A stretch of DNA of 6,300 bases, from positions 1-6,300 of the forward strand of contig JAGHDA010000402.1 of assembly GCA_021160185.1 (NCBI GenBank). The letters are read 5' to 3'. This DNA comes from Verrucomicrobiota bacterium (GTDB taxonomy: Bacteria; Verrucomicrobiota; Verrucomicrobiia; Limisphaerales; CAZBKV01). Position numbers and translations under genes: made by a program. This document shows, piece after piece, positions 1-5,580 of the stretch. The notes beneath the pieces are model-generated. The model worked only from the letters and a program-made list of their open reading frames with translations. It searched no databases and was not told the DNA's origin. Position 1 is the stretch's first letter, and every line of letters starts with the position of its first letter.

Positions 1-858
1 CTCCAGAACCGCGCCGACAAACAGATCGTGAATCTCGAGCAGTTCATCCGAAGCGGCACCCTCGGCAAGACCCTTAAATGTCGCGCCCAGTACCACCAGA
101 AAACGAGTTGGCGGCGCACCTCGCCCAACCCGGAGCGTGAAAAGGAAATCAACTGGCGCCTTCGCCGCAGCGAGTCTTTGGGCCTGGTCGGCGAGTTGGG
201 CATTCACCAGGTGGATGTGAGCAACTGGTACATGCGCAAGCTGCCCAAGGCCATCCACGGTTACGGCTCATTGCTCCAGTGGCAGGACGGACGGGACGTG
301 CCGGACAACGTGGTGGCCGTGCTGGAATATCCGGATGGAACTTTCCTGGTTTACGAAAGCACGATCGCCAACAGCTACAACGCAATCAAACAGATCTTCT
401 TCGGGAGCAACTGCGCCATTCTGATGCGCGATCGGCGGGCCTGGATGTTCAAGGAGGCCGACGCGCCGCTGCTGGGCTGGGAGGTCTACGCCAAACGCGA
501 CACTTTCTATACCGAAACCGGCGTGGTCCTTGGCGCGGGCAGCACCAAACAGGCCGAGCGCGAAAAGGTCGGCGCTTCAGCCGGCGTGATCGATCCTACC
601 AGCGCCCTCCAGTACTCCCTCCAGAACTTCCTCATCAACTCCTACAACCACGGCGCGGCGGTGGCGGATTTCAAACAGATGTTCGAAGGCGCGGACAGGG
701 ACGCCTTGGCTGATTACCTCAAGGACCTGGCCAAAAACCGCCTTCCCGCCGCCGGCTACCGTGAGGGATACCAGGCGACTGTCTCGGTCATCAAGGCCAA
801 CGAGGCCGTTCTTGGGAACAAGCGCATTGATCTGGACGAAACGCTCTTCAGGATCTGA
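1..858 (+). CDS. Gfo/Idh/MocA-family oxidoreductase, C-terminal part (5' truncated by window edge)
   Basis: The reading frame is open from base 1 and gives 285 residues to the TGA stop. The GTG at 28 is internal, because the Rossmann-type NAD(P)-binding domain expected at the N-terminus must lie upstream. The visible part begins near the end of the typical family segment (Gln-Asn-Arg-x4-Gln, then a GTLGK motif at visible residues 19-23). It continues into the alpha/beta substrate domain with an H-x2-D pair (H69, D72 in GELGIHQVD), the position of the family's catalytic-region histidine. An 'EYPDGT' strand follows. Known members oxidise or reduce sugars, inositols and related polyols, or dehydrate and cleave glycosides, using a bound or diffusible nicotinamide cofactor. 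The substrate cannot be told from this part. No Tat or Sec signal can be assessed because the N-terminus is missing. A 72-base gap separates it from the next gene. The family call is firm and the exact function is unknown. Confidence 0.85.
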   Translation, partial: LQNRADKQIVNLEQFIRSGTLGKTLKCRAQYHQKTSWRRTSPNPEREKEINWRLRRSESLGLVGELGIHQVDVSNWYMRKLPKAIHGYGSLLQWQDGRDVPDNVVAVLEYPDGTFLVYESTIANSYNAIKQIFFGSNCAILMRDRRAWMFKEADAPLLGWEVYAKRDTFYTETGVVLGAGSTKQAEREKVGASAGVIDPTSALQYSLQNFLINSYNHGAAVADFKQMFEGADRDALADYLKDLAKNRLPAAGYREGYQATVSVIKANEAVLGNKRIDLDETLFRI

Positions 859-930
859 AGCGGCTGCGCCGCCGAAGCGTCTCATTCACGGAGCGAAGAG
901 AGAAACGACACAGAAAAACGTGAGGTTACC

Positions 931-1599
931 ATGAAACGAAACACGATGAAAATCCTTCTTGGCGGGCTTGCCGGAGCTGCGTTGATCGTCGCGGAGGCCC
1001 TGCCGCTGCAGGCGGCGGACACCGTCCGCTACATGGCGCGCCCGGGAAGCAAGGTTACTATCAGCGGCACTTCCACCATCCATGACTGGGATGTGGTCGG
1101 CCGGATCATCGGCGGCTCCTTCGAAGTCGAGCCCGCTTTTCAGACCGACAAATCTCTGAAGTCGGTGAAGTCCTTGCTCACTAAGGAGACCAACCCGAAG
1201 GCCCAGGTGGTCATCCCGATCCGTTCTCTCAAGAGCGGCAATCAGAAGATGGACGAGATCATGCAGGAGGCCATGCGGGCCAAGAAGAACCCGATGATCC
1301 GCTTCAAGCTGAAGTGGATGGTTCTCAAAGGCGAGGTTCCCGCAGCGGGCACGCCGGTGAAGTTTGAGGTTAACGGCGATCTTTCCGTCTCAGGCGTCAC
1401 CAAGAACGTCACCCTTCCCGTAGTCATGGAGCGGCTCCCGGACGGCAAGATTAAATTCAAAGGGCAAACCAAGCTGAAAATGACCGACTTCGGCATCACC
1501 CCGCCTTCACCGAAGATCCCGGGGATGAGCCTGATCAAGACCGGCGACGAAGTGACCATCAAATACGAGTGGCTCCTCGCGCCGCGAAGAAAAGCCTAA
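931..1599 (+). CDS. Secreted YceI-family protein
   Basis: The protein has 222 residues. The ATG is preceded by GAGGT (922-926), close to the start but acceptable. A second Met at residue 6 is an alternative start. The N-terminus is a Sec-type signal peptide: basic MKRNTMK, a hydrophobic core at about 8-21, and probable cleavage after LQA (residue 28). The mature domain shows YceI hallmarks: GTSTIHDW at 46-53, a 'Met-Asp-Glu-Ile-Met...' helix running into KKNPMIRF at 107-125, and the strand GDLSVSGVTKNVTLPV at 149-164. The C-terminal pattern FGITPPSP...GDEVTI spans about 187-210. YceI proteins are lipocalin-like beta barrels; characterised ones bind isoprenoid or other amphiphilic ligands in the periplasm. 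The ligand here is unknown. The protein is about 30 residues longer than E. coli YceI. The gene ends just before an intrinsic terminator, so it is the last gene of its transcript. It is probably exported to the periplasm. Confidence 0.9.
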   Translation: MKRNTMKILLGGLAGAALIVAEALPLQAADTVRYMARPGSKVTISGTSTIHDWDVVGRIIGGSFEVEPAFQTDKSLKSVKSLLTKETNPKAQVVIPIRSLKSGNQKMDEIMQEAMRAKKNPMIRFKLKWMVLKGEVPAAGTPVKFEVNGDLSVSGVTKNVTLPVVMERLPDGKIKFKGQTKLKMTDFGITPPSPKIPGMSLIKTGDEVTIKYEWLLAPRRKA

Positions 1600-1630
1600 A
1601 TCCGTCCAGCCTCAGGCGGCGAGGCTGCCA

Positions 1631-1680
1631 AAAAAGAGCGCGAGCGCGGCTATCGGACCTTGAGGCCGCGCTCTCTTTTT
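1631..1680 (+). terminator. Rho-independent terminator downstream of the YceI gene
   Basis: A perfect 9-bp GC-rich stem is formed by GAGCGCGGC (1642-1650) and GCCGCGCTC (1665-1673), with a 14-base loop. It is followed by TCTTTTT (1674-1680). The A-run and GA at 1631-1637 can pair with this T-run if 1638-1641 bulges out, which lengthens the stem. The matching A-run means it could also act on the opposite strand. It starts about 30 bases after the YceI stop and isolates that transcript from dnaN. Confidence 0.85.
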
Positions 1681-1910
1681 CCCAGCAAACCACCCTATGA
1701 GCCTTTCCACCCTTGCCAACCTGCGCCACCAGAAAGGAGGCATCCTGCGCTCAAGCGCCTCTTCCGGGGGCGATCAACCCGTGAGCAACTCTCTGCCTCA
1801 AGGGAACAACTCCGCCCAAACGCAGAAAATCCGCCTCTCCCGGGAACTTGGGTCGCCGTCGCTCACCGGTTATTCCCCAGTCCCATGCGTCCTAAGTCCT
1901 TGCGCTCGGC

Positions 1911-1950
1911 TTGACAACGCGCTTCTCTTCCCCTATTCACAGCCCATAAT
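1911..1950 (+). promoter_or_regulatory. Candidate sigma-70-type promoter for dnaN
   Basis: A perfect -35 hexamer TTGACA lies at 1911-1916. At 17 bases spacing the -10 would be TATTCA (1934-1939), a poor match. A better -10-like hexamer, CATAAT (1945-1950), is 28 bases away, which is too far for the same -35. The region is the most AT-rich part of the interval and lies 40-80 bases before the dnaN start. Placement is tentative. Confidence 0.4.
1933..1941 (+). promoter_or_regulatory. DnaA-box-like 9-mer upstream of dnaN
   Basis: CTATTCACA differs from the classical box TTATnCACA only at the first base. It overlaps the candidate -10 of the dnaN promoter. A weaker relative, TTATTCCCC (1870-1878), lies 63 bases upstream and departs from the consensus at two fixed positions. 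One near-match can occur by chance, so a role in DnaA control of dnaN is only a suggestion. Confidence 0.3.
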
Positions 1951-1992
1951 ATGAAGAGAGATTGACTGAAGACTTAATCATCTCAAACGCGC

Positions 1993-3105
1993 ATGAAGCT
2001 TTCTATCGCCAGGGATCAGCTTGCCGCCGGGTTGCAGGCGGTTCAGACCGTAATCGGTGGCCGGTCCACCTTGCCAATCCTTTCCAATGTCCTTCTCCGG
2101 GCGGCGAACGGCGCTCTGGAGCTGACCGGGACCGATCTTGATGTTTCGATTCGCACGCGCGTTGCGGCCTCTGTCGAGGAGGGGGGATCGATCACCCTTC
2201 CGGCTAAGACGCTGGCCAGCATCGTCCGGGAGCTGAGTCATCCGGAAATCGAGCTGAGCCTGGAGGCGCAAACCACTTGTGGAATCCGGTGCGGCCCTTC
2301 TCAATTCCGGCTTCGCGGCCTGCCTGCTGAGGAATTTCCCTCCGTGGATCTGCCTGAGACGCCCCGGCTTGCGCGCCTTCCCCAGAATGAGCTCCGTAAG
2401 ATGCTTCGCCAGACGGCCTTTGCCGCCTCCACCGACGACGCCCGCTATGTGCTCAACGGCTTGTTCTGGGCTGCAAAGGAGCATCGCCTGACCCTGGTGG
2501 CCACCGACGGCAAGCGCCTGGCGTTGACTTACCGCGATACCGAGCTGGAGCCGGGCGTGGAACGAGAGTTCGTCCTTCCGATCAAGGCCGTCACCGAGCT
2601 CGGCCGCCTTTTGAAGGACCAGGGAGAAGTAGAGATCAGCGTTTCAGAGAACCAGGCCGCGGTCCGCATCCTCAGCGACAAGGATGACGGCGAGACTCTC
2701 CTCCTGACGAAGCTCCTTGAGGGAGCCTATCCGGACTACCGCCAGGTCATCCCTCAGCAGTGCAAGAAACAGGTCACGGTGATCCGGGAGGAACTGCTCC
2801 AGGCCCTGCGCCGGGCTGAGATTGTCACTACGGAGCGGGCTAATTCAGTGAAGCTGAATTTCAGCCGCAACGAACTTTGCATCACTGCCAACAGCCCCGA
2901 CATCGGCGAGGCCCAGGAAGTTCTCACCGTGAAGTACGATGGGGAGGAGGAATTTGCCATCGCCTTCAATCCTGTCTATCTCGTCGAGGCGCTCCGAGCC
3001 CTGGAGGAAGAGGAAGTGCGGCTGGAGCTCAACGACCATCTCAGTCCGGGGATTCTTCGGACGGAAGGCTCTTTCCTCTACGTCATCATGCCGATGCGAA
3101 TGTAG
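1993..3105 (+). CDS. dnaN: DNA polymerase III beta subunit (sliding clamp)
   Basis: The protein has 370 residues, the normal length for the bacterial beta clamp. It dimerises into a ring around DNA and tethers the replicative polymerase and many repair proteins in the cytoplasm. All three clamp domains are present (about 1-125, 128-250 and 252-370). Landmarks are GGRSTLPIL at 22-30, LTGTDLD at 44-50, ATDGKRLA at 170-177, the YPDYR motif at 246-250 and ITANSP at 297-302. The C-terminal MPMRM (366-370) forms part of the pocket that binds clamp-binding motifs. The ATG at 1993 gives the canonical N-terminus MKLSI, but no Shine-Dalgarno is visible before it. Neither dnaA nor recF is adjacent: upstream is a terminated YceI gene, and downstream, after only 6 bases, a membrane-protein gene that is probably co-transcribed. 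The assignment is secure. Confidence 0.98.
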   Translation: MKLSIARDQLAAGLQAVQTVIGGRSTLPILSNVLLRAANGALELTGTDLDVSIRTRVAASVEEGGSITLPAKTLASIVRELSHPEIELSLEAQTTCGIRCGPSQFRLRGLPAEEFPSVDLPETPRLARLPQNELRKMLRQTAFAASTDDARYVLNGLFWAAKEHRLTLVATDGKRLALTYRDTELEPGVEREFVLPIKAVTELGRLLKDQGEVEISVSENQAAVRILSDKDDGETLLLTKLLEGAYPDYRQVIPQQCKKQVTVIREELLQALRRAEIVTTERANSVKLNFSRNELCITANSPDIGEAQEVLTVKYDGEEEFAIAFNPVYLVEALRALEEEEVRLELNDHLSPGILRTEGSFLYVIMPMRM

Positions 3106-3111
3106 GGCGGT

Positions 3112-3972
3112 TTGGAGAACGCCGTTCCCAAAAGCCCCGGTTCACCAGTGGAGGCGGAAAAATCCGCTGAAGGGCGGCCGGCCGACCGGAACAGGAAGGA
3201 GGGCGCAGGAAACTCGCAACCGGGCGAGCAGGGCAGGGCGGCCCAGGAGAACCTCTGGCTTGCTCTGGTCTGCAACGCCGCCTATCCCGCCGCGGTGTTG
3301 AGCTGGCTTAGCGGGCCCGACGCCCTCGGTCCTGAGGGCGCGCTCATCGCAGCGCTGGTCGTGCCTCTTCTTTACGGCGTCCGGGCCAAGCGCCGGAGCG
3401 GCTCCTGGAGCGTGTTCGCCGTAGTGGGCGTTTTGAGCACGCTGCTCACCGGCGGCCTGGGGCTGATGCAGCTGGGCGGGATCTGGTTCGCCGTCAAGGA
3501 GGCGGCGGTCCCCCTGACATTGGCTGCCGCAATTCCTCTTTCCGCGCGGTTCGGCAAGCCGCTGGTCCGCGCTCTGTTCTACAATGATCAGTTGCTGAGG
3601 GTAAGGCGGATTGAGGAGGCCTTGCGGGCAAAAGGAGAGGAGGCGGAGGTGGAAGGGCTTCTTGCCGTTCTGAGCCGTTACATGCTTGCCTCCCTGGGCC
3701 TCAGCGCGGTCCTGAATTTTACCTTGGCGCTCTGGTTCCTTCGCAGCGAGCCCGGCACTACCGCATTTGCCAAGGAGCTGGGCAAGCTCACCGGCGTAAG
3801 CTATCCGGTCATTGTGCTGCCCTCGGCGGCGATCCTGCTTATCGGCCTTTGGCGGCTTCTGGCCGGGATCGAGCGACTCACGGGGCTGGATCCGGACGAG
3901 TTCATCCGAGTCGGGGGAAGCAAGGACAAAAGTCAAGAGAAGGCGTCCCCTGCGCCGGACGGAAAAGATTGA
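3112..3972 (+). CDS. VC0807-type six-helix inner-membrane protein
   Basis: The protein has 286 residues from a TTG start six bases after the dnaN stop. A GTG at 3148 (codon 13) is an alternative; neither has a well-placed ribosome site, although AGGGCGG lies almost against the TTG. Residues 1-45 are polar, charged and probably disordered. Six hydrophobic segments follow at roughly 48-66, 73-90, 100-120, 128-145, 190-210 and 231-251, and the C-terminal tail is charged. The fourth-segment pattern VKEAAVPLTLAAAIPLSARFG, followed by KPLVRALFYN, resembles the VC0807 family. That family is related to intracellular septation protein A and is sometimes annotated as a transporter. Its biochemical function is not established. 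A charged cytoplasmic or periplasmic linker (about 155-188, rich in Glu/Arg/Lys) splits the helices 4+2. Tight spacing suggests co-transcription with dnaN. The membrane nature is certain; the family name is from memory of its pattern. Confidence 0.75.
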   Translation: MENAVPKSPGSPVEAEKSAEGRPADRNRKEGAGNSQPGEQGRAAQENLWLALVCNAAYPAAVLSWLSGPDALGPEGALIAALVVPLLYGVRAKRRSGSWSVFAVVGVLSTLLTGGLGLMQLGGIWFAVKEAAVPLTLAAAIPLSARFGKPLVRALFYNDQLLRVRRIEEALRAKGEEAEVEGLLAVLSRYMLASLGLSAVLNFTLALWFLRSEPGTTAFAKELGKLTGVSYPVIVLPSAAILLIGLWRLLAGIERLTGLDPDEFIRVGGSKDKSQEKASPAPDGKD

Positions 3973-4004
3973 GTCAGGGACAGGCCTTGAACATTTTCTA
4001 CGCC

Positions 4005-4025
4005 CCGCCGCTACACACGCGGCGG
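4005..4025 (+). other. GC-rich hairpin before the Cys-rich gene
   Basis: CCGCCGC (4005-4011) and GCGGCGG (4019-4025) form a perfect 7-bp stem with a 7-base loop. No T-run follows on either strand, so it is not a standard intrinsic terminator. It lies between the VC0807-type gene and the ribosome site (4042-4046) of the next gene, where it might reduce read-through or protect a processed mRNA end. This is an inference only. Confidence 0.35.
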
Positions 4026-4054
4026 CGAGGGACGGCCATTTAGGAGAAAAAGCG

Positions 4055-4258
4055 ATGGAGTGCCGAAAGGAAACCAACCTTGAACGGTGCAATTGCACCT
4101 ATGAGCCTTGCTCCCGGAAGGGAATCTGCTGCGAGTGCCTCAGCTACCACTTGAAGATGCGGCAGCTTCCGGCTTGCTGCTTCCCCAACGATGCGGAGCG
4201 GACTTACGATCGCTCTTTCGAACACTTCGCCAGGTTGGTGGAGGATGGCCGCGTTTGA
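4055..4258 (+). CDS. DUF6485-type small cysteine-rich protein
   Basis: The protein has 67 residues. The ATG is preceded by AGGAG (4042-4046) at 8 bases spacing, the best ribosome site in the window; this start is preferred over longer in-frame extensions that would run back into the upstream gene. Nine cysteines fall at residues 3, 12, 14, 19, 25, 26, 28, 41 and 42, with the cores RCNCTYEPCSRKGICCECL (11-29) and LPACCFPND (38-46). A helical tail rich in Tyr, Arg and Phe follows (TYDRSFEHFARL). The layout matches the uncharacterised DUF6485 family found across anaerobes and other bacteria. The paired and spaced cysteines suggest a metal site (zinc or iron-sulfur), but no function is known to me. 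It is cytosolic, with no signal peptide or membrane segment. It lies 82 bases after the VC0807-type gene and converges on the SDR gene. Coding is very likely given the motif conservation and ribosome site. Confidence 0.85.
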   Translation: MECRKETNLERCNCTYEPCSRKGICCECLSYHLKMRQLPACCFPNDAERTYDRSFEHFARLVEDGRV

Positions 4259-4271
4259 GCCCTGGCCGCTC

Positions 4272-4294
4272 GAGGGCCTTCGCAGGATGCCCTC
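4272..4294. terminator. Possible hairpin between convergent genes
   Basis: GAGGGC (4272-4277) pairs with GCCCTC (4289-4294) around an 11-base loop, exactly between the DUF6485-type stop and the SDR stop. A second, competing 5-bp pairing (4259-4263 with 4273-4277) exists. No T-run follows on either strand, so any termination role is weak and uncertain. Confidence 0.25.
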
Positions 4295-5020
4295 TCAGGA
4301 CCAGCTCTGATAGCGCGGCACGATCACCAGCTCCGGGACAACCGCCCGCTCCGGCAGCCGCGCCACGGCAAGCGCGCAAGCGGCGATGTCTTCCGGTCGG
4401 AGCATCTGCGCGCGCCGTTCCGGCGGAGGCGGCTGGGGGCGGCGGTCGAGAATCGGCGTGTCCACCTCGCCGGGGTAGATGTTGGTCACGCGAATGCCAT
4501 GAGGGTTTGTCTCCAGGTTCACGAACGTTCCGAGAGCGCTCTGAGCGAACTTCGAGGCGCAGTAAGCCAGCCCGGCCATGGGAAGCGCGCGTTTGCCCGC
4601 TATGGACACGATATTCACAATCAACCCGCCGCCCATTTCCTTCATGTGCGGCACAACCGCCCGAATGCAGTAGAAGGAACCCGCGGCGTTGATCCGCATC
4701 AAGCGTTCGAAGTCCTCCGGATCCATGTCTGCCAAGGCTCGGCGCGCGGTGTTCACACCGGCGCTGTTGACGAGGATGGCCGGCGCGCCCAACTCGGCGC
4801 AGACCTTTTCCACCAACGCCTCAGCCTGGGAGCAGTCGGCCACGTCGCACGCCTGCCAGGCAAGCGGAGGACTTGCCTCGGAAGCCGTTTGCCGCAGAAC
4901 CTCTTCCCTTCTTCCGGCGATGCAGACACGGCAGCCGGCTCGGGCCAGCTCCAAAGCGACAGCCCGCCCGATGCCCGTGCCGCCCCCGGTGACGATGGCG
5001 ACCTTGCCTTTCAGTTCCAT
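4295..5020 (-). CDS. Short-chain dehydrogenase/reductase (SDR), classical type
   Basis: The protein has 241 residues from an ATG at 5020, giving the standard SDR N-terminus MELKGKVAIVTGG. The same frame stays open further upstream, but that extension (to 5182) is Arg/Pro-rich and unlike the family, so I reject it. No clear Shine-Dalgarno precedes this ATG. Motifs are the cofactor glycine loop TGGGTGIG (11-18), Arg37-Arg38 after beta-2 suggesting NADP(H) preference, and Asp59-Val60 contacting adenine. NSAG (85-88) stands in place of the usual NNAG. The catalytic tetrad N111, S139, Y153 and K157 is complete (YCASK at 153-157), followed by PGEVDTPI. The C-terminal ending LPERAVVPELVIVP is like that of YdfG-like SDRs. 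It should be a cytosolic reductase or dehydrogenase acting on a small hydroxy/keto substrate, which cannot be specified. It is convergent with the DUF6485-type gene and divergent from panD. Confidence 0.93.
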   Translation of the reverse strand: MELKGKVAIVTGGGTGIGRAVALELARAGCRVCIAGRREEVLRQTASEASPPLAWQACDVADCSQAEALVEKVCAELGAPAILVNSAGVNTARRALADMDPEDFERLMRINAAGSFYCIRAVVPHMKEMGGGLIVNIVSIAGKRALPMAGLAYCASKFAQSALGTFVNLETNPHGIRVTNIYPGEVDTPILDRRPQPPPPERRAQMLRPEDIAACALAVARLPERAVVPELVIVPRYQSWS

Positions 5021-5190
5021 GAGGGCGGTGATGCCCCAACAGTCCCTGCGAGACAAGCCCAATCGGCTCCCCTCGCGCCGCCTTTGGGGAGGACGCAAAC
5101 CCCGACTCTGCCATTGCCTCCGGAACGATTCTTGACCTTGCGGGAAAGCCGCGGCGCAGGTAGTGTCCCCAAGCGGGCGCAACGACAGCG

Positions 5191-5550
5191 ATGCAAGTCA
5201 AGGTTCTGAAATCAAAGATCCACCGCGCCAGAGTCACAGCGGCGAACCTCAATTACGAGGGCAGCCTGACGGTGCCGACCGATCTTCTGGAGCGGGCGGG
5301 GATGTACCCTTATGAACACGTGCTCTGCGGCAACCTCTCCAACGGAGCCCGGTTCGAAACCTATATCATCCCCGGCGAGCCGGGTTCGGGTGAAATCGCC
5401 CTCAACGGCGCCGTAGCCCGGCTGGGCGCTCCCGGCGACATCCTCATTGTGATGAGTTTCACCTGGGCGGACGAGGCCCAGGCGCGCTCGTGGAAACCGC
5501 GCGTGATTGTCCTGGACGCCCAAAACCGCATCCAGAGCGAGCGCGCCTGA
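5191..5550 (+). CDS. panD: Aspartate 1-decarboxylase (pyruvoyl-dependent), proenzyme
   Basis: The 119 residues are close to the 126 of E. coli PanD. The enzyme converts L-aspartate to beta-alanine for pantothenate and hence CoA and acyl carrier protein; it is a cytosolic tetramer. The proenzyme cleaves itself between Gly24 and Ser25 of the motif YEGS (22-25), which turns Ser25 into the pyruvoyl cofactor. Other active-site positions known from E. coli are kept: Lys9, His11, Arg54, Thr57, Tyr58 and the Asn72-Gly73-Ala74 turn. The C-terminal part ends in a shorter tail than in E. coli. The ATG at 5191 gives the expected start MQVKVLKSKIHR; no Shine-Dalgarno is visible. No panB or panC is next to it. 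lpxD follows 30 bases later on the same strand, suggesting an operon, and the divergent SDR gene lies about 170 bases upstream. Confidence 0.97.
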   Translation: MQVKVLKSKIHRARVTAANLNYEGSLTVPTDLLERAGMYPYEHVLCGNLSNGARFETYIIPGEPGSGEIALNGAVARLGAPGDILIVMSFTWADEAQARSWKPRVIVLDAQNRIQSERA

Positions 5551-5580
5551 ATCTCCCAACCCGCTTCACCCAAACAGCCT

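Larger units (their letters stand above)
1681..1992. other. Non-coding interval upstream of dnaN
   Basis: There are about 310 bases between the YceI terminator and the dnaN start. Short open frames cross it on the plus strand, but their translations are Ser/Pro/Arg-rich with no recognisable domain, and none has a start with a sensible ribosome site. I treat it as the dnaN leader and promoter region. It contains an AAAGGAGG stretch (1733-1740) with no ATG or GTG at a suitable distance, a candidate promoter near 1911-1950 and a DnaA-box-like site at 1933-1941. No tRNA, riboswitch or repeat was recognised. Confidence 0.6.

Noticed and set aside
846..872. Two small inverted repeats around the oxidoreductase stop (CTTCAG/CTGAAG and GCGGC/GCCGC)
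   Set aside because: They are short stems with 3-base loops and no T-run, overlap each other and the stop codon, and are likely by chance in GC-rich sequence.
1697..1954. Small plus-strand open frame in the dnaN upstream interval, with an internal AAAGGAGG
   Set aside because: The ribosome-site-like stretch has no ATG or GTG at a proper distance, and the translation is low-complexity with no recognisable motif.
3142..4098. Long open frame of 318 codons on the minus strand opposite the membrane-protein gene
   Set aside because: Its translation is Arg/Gln/Pro-rich without a domain, and it lies antisense to a clear six-helix protein. High GC keeps the opposite strand free of stops.
5021..5128. 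GGAGG followed by ATG on the minus strand near 5120, in another frame ahead of the SDR gene
   Set aside because: Only two bases separate GGAGG from the ATG, and its frame continues as a shadow of the SDR gene with no domain.
5132..5166. TTGACC...TAGTGT as a panD promoter
   Set aside because: The spacing is 23 bases and the -10 is poor, so it cannot be supported as a promoter.
5021..5182. N-terminal extension of the SDR gene to a start at 5182
   Set aside because: The extra 54 residues are Arg/Pro-rich and unlike any SDR. The ATG at 5020 gives the canonical N-terminus.
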